A DNA stretch of 64,000 nucleotides. It comes from an uncultured Clostridium sp. GTDB taxonomy: Bacteria; Bacillota; Clostridia; TANB77; CAG-508. The position numbers and the translations under genes are program-made. Location: the NCBI GenBank assembly GCA_947244325.1, contig CAMXJY010000005.1:1-64000 (forward strand), written 5' to 3'. The notes beneath the pieces are model-generated. The model made no database searches. It worked only from the letters and a program-made list of their open reading frames with translations, and was not told the DNA's origin. Shown piece after piece: positions 16,209-24,362 of the stretch (positions within the stretch are counted from its first letter, which is position 1; each line of letters opens with the position of its first letter).

Positions 16209-16211
16209 CTT

Positions 16212-16526
16212 TGGTTGCGGGGGTAAGACTCGAACTTACGACCTTCGGGTTTAGTTATCTATAATTTTCATTATAGGCTGGACTATTTCTTTACCTTAAT
16301 AATTTAATTATTTTAGGTAGTGGACGCTAAATCTGGTTATTAAGAAGACTATACTTCTCCAGTAGTCTCTGCACCTTCTAAAAGTGTACTTCTAGCTTGG
16401 CTCAAAGTTAGCATAACAAAAGGTTTTAGCTTTCTTTGAATTCATCCACAGTTCATCTATTTATTTCTAAATAGAGCCACAATTTTTCATATGAGCCCGA
16501 CGAGCTGCCAACTGCTCCACCCCGCG
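16212..16526 (-). tRNA. initiator tRNA-Met(CAT) interrupted by a group I intron
   Basis: Exon 1 (16526-16491, 36 bases) runs from CGCGGGG through the D-arm and TCGGG stem to CTCAT of the anticodon loop. Exon 2 (16251-16212, 40 bases) gives AACCCGA, the variable loop, T-arm, CCCCGCA, ACCA. Joined, they form a 76-base tRNA with anticodon CAU. The C1-A72 mismatch and three G-C pairs in the anticodon stem are marks of an initiator tRNA. CCA is encoded. The gene is the integration target of the elements to its left: exon 2 equals the repeats at 5023 and 12543. Confidence 0.88.
16252..16490 (-). ncRNA. group I intron in the tRNA-fMet anticodon loop
   Basis: The insert shows the conserved group I core in order on the minus strand: P2 hairpin CTATTTA-GAAA-TAAATAG, P element AATTCAAAGAAAGCTAAAAC, Q element CTTTGAGCCAAGC, R element GGTGCAGAGACTA, S element AAATAGTCC, and P9 hairpin CTATAAT-GAAA-ATTATAG. 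This resembles the small cyanobacterial tRNA introns (IC3). The 5' splice site after CAU can form a P1 with GUGG, including a U-G pair at the cut. About 239 bases, no reading frame, so no homing enzyme. Oddly, the base before exon 2 is A, where group I introns end in G. Confidence 0.85.
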
Positions 16527-16794
16527 ATGTTTAACGAAATTAATTATACTACTGTAAACTAGCTTTGTCAATACATTTTTTCAAATTTCTTTGAATTCAA
16601 GCCAATTTCACTAATTTTTATTCTTTTCGTTTTCAAGCTTTAATATATTTTATGTAATATCAATCTAAAATATACCATTTTTTATAAAAAATTCTATAAC
16701 ACCTTCCCTCTCCCCTTGAAACCTGATAAAATATTTTTACAATAAATGAAAAAAAATCTATTTCTAAATCGTATATATATTAGAGGAAGAAAAA

Positions 16795-17259
16795 ATGATA
16801 GATAAAGAATATTTTAACTACATATATAGCACATATTCGAGTAGCATTTTAAAAATTTCATATACATATTTAAAAAGTTCTACACTTGCTGAAGATATTC
16901 TTCAAGAAGTTTTGCTTAAAATGATGAAAAAAAACATAAAATTTTCTAATAAAGATAATGAAAAATACTGGATTATGAAAGTTACTGCAAACTTGTGCAA
17001 AGATACTTTAAAGTCTGCTTGGTTTAGAAAAAATACCGAACTAACTGATAATCTATCTTATCTTCCTAAAGAGCAAGAGGAAGTTTTAACTGAAGTTCTT
17101 AAACTTCCTGAAAAATATAGAATTGTTATTCATTTGTATTACTATGAAGATTATAGCATAAAAGAGATATCCAAAATATTGAATAAAAAACAATCAACTA
17201 TTGGTACATGGCTTGCTAGAGGAAAATTTCAGTTAAAAAATTATTTAAAGGAGGAATAA
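16795..17259 (+). CDS. ECF-type RNA polymerase sigma factor
   Basis: A 154-residue sigma-70 family protein of extracytoplasmic-function size: region 2 (YFNYIYSTYSSSILKISY, then AEDILQEVLLK), a short linker and region 4 with the helix-turn-helix YSIKEISKILNKKQSTIGTW. AGAGGAAG lies before the ATG. It starts a three-gene plus-strand unit in which the next gene begins 3 bases after its stop, followed by a signal peptidase. Such sigma factors usually answer to cell-envelope signals through a membrane anti-sigma factor, here probably the tiny second gene. The 268 bases upstream (16527-16794) hold only AT-rich DNA and the tRNA promoter region. Confidence 0.85.
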   Translation: MIDKEYFNYIYSTYSSSILKISYTYLKSSTLAEDILQEVLLKMMKKNIKFSNKDNEKYWIMKVTANLCKDTLKSAWFRKNTELTDNLSYLPKEQEEVLTEVLKLPEKYRIVIHLYYYEDYSIKEISKILNKKQSTIGTWLARGKFQLKNYLKEE

Positions 17260-17262
17260 AAA

Positions 17263-17454
17263 ATGATTAAAAATTATATAGATGCAATTAACAATATAAA
17301 ATTTAGTGAAAATCTAAAAGAAAAAATATTGCTTAATATTTCTGAAAAATCATCTAAAAAATTTGAATTTTTTCCAAAAACTTTAATTAGTCTTGCTGGT
17401 ATACAAATGATACTTTACATTTTTAGCACTACTTGTGCTGCTTATATTATATAA
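17263..17454 (+). CDS. very short membrane protein, possible truncated anti-sigma factor
   Basis: A 63-residue protein: a charged cytoplasmic-looking N-terminus (SENLKEKILLNISEK) and one hydrophobic segment (about 42-62, LISLAGIQMILYIFSTTCAA) ending directly at the C-terminus. Position right after an ECF sigma gene, with AAGGAGG before the ATG, suggests an anti-sigma factor. Normal anti-sigma factors have an extracellular domain, which is missing here. It may be a minimal form or a remnant. No zinc anti-sigma motif is present. Confidence 0.5.
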   Translation: MIKNYIDAINNIKFSENLKEKILLNISEKSSKKFEFFPKTLISLAGIQMILYIFSTTCAAYII

Positions 17455-17466
17455 TAGGAGGATACA

Positions 17467-18090
17467 ATGATTAAAGAAATATTAGAATGGTTTTTGTGCA
17501 TTATTATTGCATTAAGTTTAGCTTTATTATTTAGATATTTTATAGCAACACCTACTTCTGTAAAACATAGTTCTATGTTCCCAACTCTACAAGAAAATCA
17601 AAGATTAATTTTAAATAGAACTTTTAGAATTACTGGAAAAAAGCCTAAAAGAGGAGAGATTATAACTTTTGAAGCTCCTAGTAAAACTTATTCTTCAAAA
17701 ACAGATATATCTCAATCTAATCCAATTGCTATTTATGATAATAAAATAAATGGGTTTTTAAATAAATTTATCTATTACAATTTAGAAATAACTAAAACTA
17801 GTTATATTAAAAGAGTTATAGCCTTACCTGGTGAACATGTAAAGATAGAAAATGGTAAAGTTTATATTAATGAAAATGAATTAGAAGAAAATTATTTATC
17901 AAATAATGTGATAACAGAATCTAATGTGTTTTATGATTTTATAGTTCCAGAAAATTATATTTTTGCAATGGGAGATAATAGAAAAAGTAGCTCAGATTGC
18001 AGAGATTTTGGATGTATTCCTATAGATAAAATTGAAGGAATCGTTGCTTTTAGATTTTGGCCTTTTAACTTATTTGGAAAAGTAAAATAA
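17467..18090 (+). CDS. lepB: type I signal peptidase
   Basis: A 207-residue membrane-anchored serine protease that cleaves signal peptides of exported proteins. One N-terminal membrane segment (about 4-24), then box B with the nucleophile in SSMFPTL (S36), box D with the general base in YIKRVIALPGE (K114), and box E MGDNRKSSSDCRDFG near 170-185. Length fits the Bacillus SipS type. AGGAGG precedes the ATG 12 bases after the preceding gene, so it belongs to the sigma-factor operon and may be induced with it under secretion or envelope stress, which is inferred. Confidence 0.9.
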   Translation: MIKEILEWFLCIIIALSLALLFRYFIATPTSVKHSSMFPTLQENQRLILNRTFRITGKKPKRGEIITFEAPSKTYSSKTDISQSNPIAIYDNKINGFLNKFIYYNLEITKTSYIKRVIALPGEHVKIENGKVYINENELEENYLSNNVITESNVFYDFIVPENYIFAMGDNRKSSSDCRDFGCIPIDKIEGIVAFRFWPFNLFGKVK

Positions 18091-18197
18091 TAAAAATTTA
18101 CAACAACAATTTAATATTAATCGCTAACAACATTTATAATTATAAAAATTAACATGTATAATAAAGTGATAAGATGTAGTTTACTCTTAATATTAAT

Positions 18198-18234
18198 AAA
18201 ACCTAGAATGATTTAGAATCATCTTAGGTTTTTA
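18198..18234 (+). terminator. terminator behind the signal peptidase operon
   Basis: ACCTAGAATGATT pairs imperfectly with GAATCATCTTAGGT and is followed by TTTTT. The rest of 18091-18391 is AT-rich with no gene. Confidence 0.65.
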
Positions 18235-18391
18235 TCATATTTATTGAATAACTTTAAACACAAAATTATTAATAATTCTTTATTCAATACACATTATTTA
18301 CAAGCTTTCAATATATCCTAGTTAAATAAGCTGTATCTTTTTAATATATCTCTACTATTAAAGTTACTCTTATATAAAACAACATTTCTTT

Positions 18392-19186
18392 CTACTTCTC
18401 AACCAATTTTGCATGTACTAAAATCCTATATTTAGTATTATTTCCACAAGTACATAAAGTAATTACTCTATCTGCAGCGCTCACATCTACTCCAAAGTCA
18501 TAATTGCTCATATTTTTTACAGAATTAATAAAACTTTCAAATTGTTCGTTATCTGGAAAATCTGTTACCGTTCCTACACTACTTGCTTTCATTGAATATA
18601 CTGAGAAAATCTCTGCTACATAATTACTACTTTCTGTGCTAAAATAAAATCTTTTATTATTTTCATCAGCAAACCAATTATTATCTAATAAAAATGTTAA
18701 ATTACTAAACATCGTTCCATTTCTTCTATTATGTCCATAAATTACTGTATTTTGACTTAGCTCATCAAATGAATCTCTATAATCTGCATATATCCATCCT
18801 GCCCCATTTGATTCTTTATTAAAATTACGTTTTAAATAATAGTTGTTATTACTTGATTTTACTACTGGAAAATCAATATTTGTATTATCTACTTTTACCC
18901 ATGCTACTGTGTCTGGATTTTTTTCTTTTAAACTTGCAAAATCAACTGATAATACATTTACTTGTTCTTGATTTACTTCATCTTCTGAATTATCTTCTTC
19001 TTCGCTATTATTTTTATTAATATCTTCTACTACTTTTGCATATGAATTTAATTCTTCCTGTATACTTCCATTTGCCGTATTCTGTTTATGCCAAATATAT
19101 AAGCATATTAGACATACAATAATTATTAATATTGATATTATTCTAAAAGCTATAAAAAGCCAATCTTTTGTTTTTTCTTTTTCCAT
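18392..19186 (-). CDS. class B sortase
   Basis: A transpeptidase that fixes proteins to the cell wall or polymerises pili. The start is taken at ATG 19186 (MEKEKTKDW), behind GGTGAG, giving 264 residues; a further 15 upstream codons lack such a site. One N-terminal membrane segment, an acidic linker (EEEDNSEDEVNQEQ), then the sortase barrel with His in VIYGHN, the catalytic Cys in TLCTCG and the Arg in YRILVHAKL. The TLCTC wording and the helix after GTMFSNL are of class B. No substrate with a sorting signal was recognised nearby, so targets are unknown. Confidence 0.9.
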   Translation of the reverse strand: MEKEKTKDWLFIAFRIISILIIIVCLICLYIWHKQNTANGSIQEELNSYAKVVEDINKNNSEEEDNSEDEVNQEQVNVLSVDFASLKEKNPDTVAWVKVDNTNIDFPVVKSSNNNYYLKRNFNKESNGAGWIYADYRDSFDELSQNTVIYGHNRRNGTMFSNLTFLLDNNWFADENNKRFYFSTESSNYVAEIFSVYSMKASSVGTVTDFPDNEQFESFINSVKNMSNYDFGVDVSAADRVITLCTCGNNTKYRILVHAKLVEK

Positions 19187-19392
19187 TATACTCACCATAA
19201 TTATTATAAATAAATTATATTTAAAATTCAATAATATATTTTAACATATAATTTGTTCATATGTATAAATTATCTGTAGCTCAACTTTGTATATTTTAAA
19301 TGTAGCATTCCAAACTTTAACAGTTAGAATAATTACATTGCATCACTAAGAAATATACATATTTAACAAAGCTCTTATATAAATAATTAATA

Positions 19393-21015
19393 TTATTTCA
19401 CGTTTCTTTCGTACAAAGTAAAATACTCGTCTTCATATAATACCTTATAGTTTTCATCATTTTTTATATAATTATAAATTATTTCATCATTATAAATTAA
19501 AATGTGTGTAAAATCATTTTTTGTGAAAACATCTTCATAATTCTGCTTCCCTTGTGCTACTTGTACATAATCATAAAAAACATCAGTATCATTAAATTCA
19601 CTACAATATACATCTAATCTTGAGTCTATAAATACTGGTATATCGTTAAGCATTAAATAACTTCCATTGTTGTAAGAATTATAAATTCTCATATTTTTAT
19701 AATCTAAATTATTCTTAATATATTCTGTCGCTCCAATAGGATACAATTTTTCATCAACATATTGATCTTCCATTCTGATTAAAAACTTTGATGTAGAAAA
19801 AATTATAACTAATAAAATTAAACTTATAGTTCCTATAGGATTTATGCATATTTTCTCTAATGATTCCATATCTTCTGGTATAAATTCCTTAACACATTGA
19901 CTAAGTAAATCTGTTAATACATAACTTCCTAAAAACACTAATAAGTATACATATCTTACACTACTGATTGTCATTATTAACAAACCAGCTATTAAAAATC
20001 CATGTTCTACTTTTAATTTTGTAGGCATAAATGTTAAAAATGCTATAAATAATATTGAAAAAACTATTAATGCTATATTATTTGCTGGAACGATTGGTTG
20101 CATTTCTGCTATAAAATCTATTGATGCATTATTTTCAAAATTACTTGGCCCAAGCATTGATTTTATTATATATGTATATGGCGTTCCATGTATTGGTGTT
20201 AGCAGTCCTGTTAATGAAACTATTATTAATAAAATAATTAATGCTTTTCCATTATAATTTTCTCTTCTTGATATTTTTGTATATTTAGGTGGCTTTATTT
20301 CTTCTATAAATTTACTATAATCTCTAAAATCCTCTTCATATTTTTTCCTTTTTGAAGAATTTTGTGGTAATTTTTTTAATTTTTTCTCTGCTCTATTTTT
20401 CATTATTGTATATATATTTTTTGCTGAAATTAAATTTAAGAATGCAGCTCCTAAATATGGCATAAATAATACTAAATATAATGGCCATGTTGCAGCATGA
20501 AAATTAGCAATTATTATTGATAATACTATTAATAATACTCCATATCTTTTTTTATTTGTTTCTATAAATTTCTCTATTGCATATATTTCTATAATAAAGC
20601 ACACAAAAGATACTATCTGTGATCTAGCTGTATATGCACTTCTAATAATATATATTGATACTAATGTTATAAATAATGACACTATAGGTGATTCATTTCT
20701 TTTATTTAATAAGTTAAATAAAATGATATTAGTTACAATTGCAAATACTATTACTCCTACATAGATTCCTACAAATCCGAAAATATTATAGATTAGATAC
20801 GTAACAATATCAAATGCCCAATGTGAAAATGTATAAGTTAATCCTTGAACCCATGAAAAATGTTCTTGCATATCTATCGTTTTATTTTCTAAAATATACT
20901 TTCCTATTGATATATTGAAAAAGGTATCATTTTGAAAAGTTTTAGGAACTATTCCTATTGTAAATATTGCTATTATTATAGAGAAAATAATTGCAATTTT
21001 TCTATTTTTCTTCAT
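19393..21015 (-). CDS. polytopic membrane protein with C-terminal extracellular domain
   Basis: A 540-residue protein with about ten to twelve hydrophobic segments, a long basic cytoplasmic loop near 200-245 (KKLKKLPQNSSKRKKYEED) and a final soluble domain of about 120 residues (IGATEYIKNNL, NSYNNGSYLML, FIDSRLDVY). The overall plan, with loop motifs such as HFSWVQGLTYTFSHWAFD, resembles GT-C-like membrane glycosyltransferases acting on lipid-linked sugars, but I cannot name a family. It is a single-gene unit. A promoter-like stretch with TATAAT lies near 21090. Function in envelope glycan synthesis is a guess. Confidence 0.55.
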   Translation of the reverse strand: MKKNRKIAIIFSIIIAIFTIGIVPKTFQNDTFFNISIGKYILENKTIDMQEHFSWVQGLTYTFSHWAFDIVTYLIYNIFGFVGIYVGVIVFAIVTNIILFNLLNKRNESPIVSLFITLVSIYIIRSAYTARSQIVSFVCFIIEIYAIEKFIETNKKRYGVLLIVLSIIIANFHAATWPLYLVLFMPYLGAAFLNLISAKNIYTIMKNRAEKKLKKLPQNSSKRKKYEEDFRDYSKFIEEIKPPKYTKISRRENYNGKALIILLIIVSLTGLLTPIHGTPYTYIIKSMLGPSNFENNASIDFIAEMQPIVPANNIALIVFSILFIAFLTFMPTKLKVEHGFLIAGLLIMTISSVRYVYLLVFLGSYVLTDLLSQCVKEFIPEDMESLEKICINPIGTISLILLVIIFSTSKFLIRMEDQYVDEKLYPIGATEYIKNNLDYKNMRIYNSYNNGSYLMLNDIPVFIDSRLDVYCSEFNDTDVFYDYVQVAQGKQNYEDVFTKNDFTHILIYNDEIIYNYIKNDENYKVLYEDEYFTLYERNVK

Positions 21016-21456
21016 TTTTTACTTTGTTCTCCTTATGATATAATTTTTAAATAGTTTTTTCAATAAAACTCAAGCTTTCAGTAGAATTATATCATACTGA
21101 TTATAAATTACAATAAATTTTAATTATATGCCAAAAATGATATCAAATTTGCAAAAACAAAATTTTCTAAACTATCTACATAAATCCTCTATATAAATCT
21201 TATCCACTTTGCATAAACCATCTATAATTCATTTTTTTCATAAAGTTAAGATATTTATGTAACTATCTTTGTTAACAATATTAAAATTTTATGTAAATTT
21301 TTCTAAAAAGGGTAGAAATTTACATAAAAACATGATATAATAATAAAGTATTTATTTATATTCAATATACAACTTTAATAATTAATTATATAAATAAATT
21401 ACGGTTATAGGAACCACTAGATAAATCCTAAATACATAATATAAGGAAGTAATAAA
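21016..21456. other. 441-base intergenic region with an inverted repeat
   Basis: Divergent promoters for 21015 and 21457 are expected here. At 21291-21325 TAGAAATTTACAT mirrors ATGTAAATTTTTCTA, and TATAAT-like sequence follows at about 21335, so the repeat could be an operator for the ArsC-like gene. Nothing else is seen. Confidence 0.35.
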
Positions 21457-21816
21457 ATGAACTATATTCTTATACATTATCCAAAATGTTCAACATGCCA
21501 AAAGGCAAAAAAATTTTTAGATGAAAATAATGTAAAATATACTGAAAGACATATTGTAACAGAGACACCTAGCTTTGATGAATTAAAAACTATTATTGAG
21601 GCAAGTGGCTTACCTGTAAGTAAATTTTTTAATACAAGTGGTTTACTTTATAGAAGTATGAATCTTAAAGAAGAACTAAAAAATTCTTCGGATGAAGAAA
21701 AAATTAGATTACTTTCTAGTAATGGAATGTTAATTAAAAGACCAATTTTAGTAAAGAAAAATAAAGTTTTAGTTGGTTTTAAAGAAGAAGATTGGAAAAA
21801 TGAAATAAAATCCTAA
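21457..21816 (+). CDS. ArsC/Spx/YffB-family thioredoxin-fold protein
   Basis: A 119-residue protein with the CxxC-type redox site CSTC (C11, C14) at the start of a thioredoxin-like fold and the family motifs SKFFNTSG and KRPILV. The family includes glutaredoxin-dependent arsenate reductases and the transcription factor Spx. The KRPI motif fits both. A role as Spx, binding RNA polymerase during thiol stress, is possible in a Firmicute, but Spx usually has CxxC at 10-13 and about 130 residues; this copy is closer to the ArsC/YffB subgroup. Monocistronic, with a terminator behind it. Confidence 0.8.
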   Translation: MNYILIHYPKCSTCQKAKKFLDENNVKYTERHIVTETPSFDELKTIIEASGLPVSKFFNTSGLLYRSMNLKEELKNSSDEEKIRLLSSNGMLIKRPILVKKNKVLVGFKEEDWKNEIKS

Positions 21817-21832
21817 TTACATACATATAAAG

Positions 21833-21886
21833 AAGAGAATCTCTATATTTGAAATGGTCCCCTTTAAACCTTTCATTTAGGTTCTC
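21833..21886. terminator. long two-part hairpin between convergent genes
   Basis: AAGAGAATCT pairs with AGGTTCTCTT; inside, TGAAA pairs with TTTCA. A T-run follows on the plus strand. It separates the ArsC-like gene from comEA. Confidence 0.6.
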
Positions 21887-21890
21887 TTTT

Positions 21891-22505
21891 TTATATTTCA
21901 ATATATTCTTTCAAACTATCATATTTCTTATTACCTATACCACTTACATTTTTTAAATCTTCTATACTCTTAAACTTCCCATTTTCATTTCTATATGTAA
22001 TTATTCTTTGTGCTAAAGCATCACCCACCCCTGGTAAACTTTTTAGCTTTTCAATATCTGCTTTATTTATATTTATTTTTGAACTATTACTACTTTTTTC
22101 ACCTTCTATTACTTTTTCTCCATTTTCTACTGATACGTATTCTGTATCATTTTTTTCATTAATACTTGGTATATACAGTTTTTGACCATCTTCTAAAGTA
22201 TATGCTAAATTTACCTCTGATAAATTTGCTAAATCAGTAATTCCACCTGATAAATTAATAGCATCTTCTATTCTTGAACCTTCTGGTAATTCTATCACTC
22301 CTGGATTATTTACTGCTCCTGTGACATATACTTTTATATTAATAACTTCTTCTATTGCTTCACTTTCTGCTTCATTTCTTACAACTATATCACCATATGA
22401 AAATACCTCTTCATCATCTTTTTTTAGAAAAAAATTATATATAATAATTACTAAAATTATTAATATTGTTATTATTTTTATAAATAAATTTTTTGAAAAT
22501 TTCAA
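21891..22505 (-). CDS. comEA: competence protein ComEA
   Basis: A 204-residue DNA-uptake protein. One membrane segment at the N-terminus (about 8-26) leaves the rest outside the cell. A SLBB domain follows (IKVYVTGAVNNPGVIELP, about 55-120), then a Ser-rich linker and two helix-hairpin-helix motifs: INKADIEKLKSLPGVGDALA and KSIEDLKNVSGIGNKKYDSL. In competent Firmicutes ComEA binds incoming double-stranded DNA and hands it to ComEC; no comEC is in this window. The SLBB plus HhH order is standard. Single gene, convergent with the ArsC-like gene. Confidence 0.92.
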   Translation of the reverse strand: MKFSKNLFIKIITILIILVIIIYNFFLKKDDEEVFSYGDIVVRNEAESEAIEEVINIKVYVTGAVNNPGVIELPEGSRIEDAINLSGGITDLANLSEVNLAYTLEDGQKLYIPSINEKNDTEYVSVENGEKVIEGEKSSNSSKININKADIEKLKSLPGVGDALAQRIITYRNENGKFKSIEDLKNVSGIGNKKYDSLKEYIEI

Positions 22506-22899
22506 ACTCTCTTTCTCCTTTAAATTATTTTTTACGTATTTCGTATTATTAATTTTTTAGTATTTTAAGCTCTTATAACCATATGTTATATTACTATAGA
22601 TTTTTTATAATTAATCTAATTTATTTTTAATGATTCTTAATATATATTTATTGTCCTAAAAAAATCAATTTATTACAATTAATTTTCCATATCTTAAATC
22701 TTTATTTCTATGCATTTATTAACTAACCTCTCATACATTTTAAATAATTATTTATTACATTAATTTCCCGATTTCAAATTGTTTTTTGTTTATTATTGAA
22801 TTTTGTCAAGTTTTGATATATCATATGTTTAAATTAAAATTAATATTGAAACTTACTAATATTAGTAAACAATATTTACTTTAAATATGAGAGGATTAT
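22506..22899. promoter_or_regulatory. intergenic region upstream of the D,D-carboxypeptidase gene
   Basis: A perfect 16-base palindrome, TTACTAATATTAGTAA, lies at 22853-22868, some 30 bases before the dacF-like start codon, with a -35-like TTGTCA at 22803-22808 upstream. It may bind a regulator. The rest of the 394 bases holds nothing recognisable. Confidence 0.4.
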
Positions 22900-24126
22900 A
22901 TGAAATTAAAAAATAAAATACTTATTATTATGTTAGTAATTTTATTCTGTCTGCAAACATTCTCATTTGCAGCACAGCCAAATATCACTGCAAAAGGAGC
23001 AATACTTGTAGAGACTAGCACTGGTCGTATACTTTATGAAAAAAGTTCAACTAGACAAATGTATCCTGCTAGTACAACTAAAATTATGACAGCTATCTTA
23101 GTAATTGAAAATTGCAATCTTTCAGATATGGTAACTGTTTCAGAAACAGCTTTATCTAATATTCCTAGTGGATATGTAACTTGTGATTTGCATGTAGGTG
23201 AAGAAATATCTGTAAAAGATTTATTATATGCCCTAATGGTAAAATCAGCAAATGATGCCGCATATGTTCTTGCAGAACATGTTGCAGGAACTGTAGATAA
23301 TTTTTCTACTATGATGAATTCAAAAGCTAAAGAGCTTGGATGCAAAGAAACAAATTTTGTAAATCCAAATGGAATTCACAGTCAAAGGCATTATTCTTGT
23401 GCATATGATTTATACCTTATGGCTCAATATGGAATGAAAAATGAAACTTTTAGAACATTAGTCTCAACTACTTCATACACACTACCTGCAACAAATTTAC
23501 ATCCAAATGCTGATAGATCTTTTTCTACTACTAATGAACTTATAAATCCAAATAGTAGAGAAAACTTCTATTCAAACGCTATAGGAATAAAAACAGGTTT
23601 TACCTCTCAAGCAGGAAATTGTTTAGTAGCTGAATCTTCAAGAGATGGTTTAGATTTTATTGCAGTTATTCTTAATGCAGAAGATTCAAATTCAAGATAC
23701 ACTGATTGCAAAACTTTATTTGATTATGCTTATGATAATTTTACTCTAACAAAAATTAAAGAAAAAAATACTTTGATTGACACTATAGAAATTGAAAATG
23801 GAACAAAAGAAACAAAAAGATTAGATTTACTTATTGATGAAACAATTACTGTTATAAACAACAAATCAATTGATATCAATCAAATTATACCAGAAATAAC
23901 TTTAAATCAAAATTTGATGGCTCCTATTGCTTCTGGAGATATAGTTGGAAGTATTAAATATAAAGTAGATGATATTGAATATAGTGCTAATATTTTAGCA
24001 GGAAATGATGTTATTCCACAAACTGATTTTAGTATATTTATATTAATTAGTGGTGTTTTATTATTACTTATTGCTATTAGTATTCTTGGTAAAAAGAAAA
24101 ATAGAAAAAAGAAAAGAAGAAGATAA
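22900..24126 (+). CDS. dacF: D-alanyl-D-alanine carboxypeptidase (PBP5/DacF type)
   Basis: A 408-residue penicillin-binding protein that removes the terminal D-Ala from peptidoglycan stem peptides. A signal peptide (about 1-24, ending FSFAA) is followed by the catalytic domain with STTK (S58-K61), SAN (116-118) and KTG (near 231). A beta-rich C-terminal domain and then a membrane segment with a strongly basic end (KKKNRKKKRRR) anchor it. Length and order fit DacF rather than the YdiL-like short enzymes. It acts outside the membrane on cell-wall maturation. It is monocistronic, between a palindromic promoter region and a hairpin terminator. Confidence 0.92.
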   Translation: MKLKNKILIIMLVILFCLQTFSFAAQPNITAKGAILVETSTGRILYEKSSTRQMYPASTTKIMTAILVIENCNLSDMVTVSETALSNIPSGYVTCDLHVGEEISVKDLLYALMVKSANDAAYVLAEHVAGTVDNFSTMMNSKAKELGCKETNFVNPNGIHSQRHYSCAYDLYLMAQYGMKNETFRTLVSTTSYTLPATNLHPNADRSFSTTNELINPNSRENFYSNAIGIKTGFTSQAGNCLVAESSRDGLDFIAVILNAEDSNSRYTDCKTLFDYAYDNFTLTKIKEKNTLIDTIEIENGTKETKRLDLLIDETITVINNKSIDINQIIPEITLNQNLMAPIASGDIVGSIKYKVDDIEYSANILAGNDVIPQTDFSIFILISGVLLLLIAISILGKKKNRKKKRRR

Positions 24127-24177
24127 ATATTTTTCTAAAGAACATATATTGCTAGATACTTAAATTTTATACATTAT

Positions 24178-24213
24178 AAATGCTTGCTTATAAAAAAGCA
24201 AGCATTTTTTTAT
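24178..24213 (+). terminator. terminator of dacF
   Basis: AAATGCTTGCTT pairs with AAGCAAGCATTT around AT-rich bases; T7 follows. Confidence 0.8.
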
Positions 24214-24362
24214 ATTTTTTTATTTAACTTAATTTTTATTTTAAAAGAGTTAGAATTTACTTTTAAACTAACATTTTTTTATTTTGTAAAAAAGTTAACT
24301 GTACTTTCTAATAAACAAAATTGGTATAATATTTTTTACTAAAAACAATATTTATCCTATTA

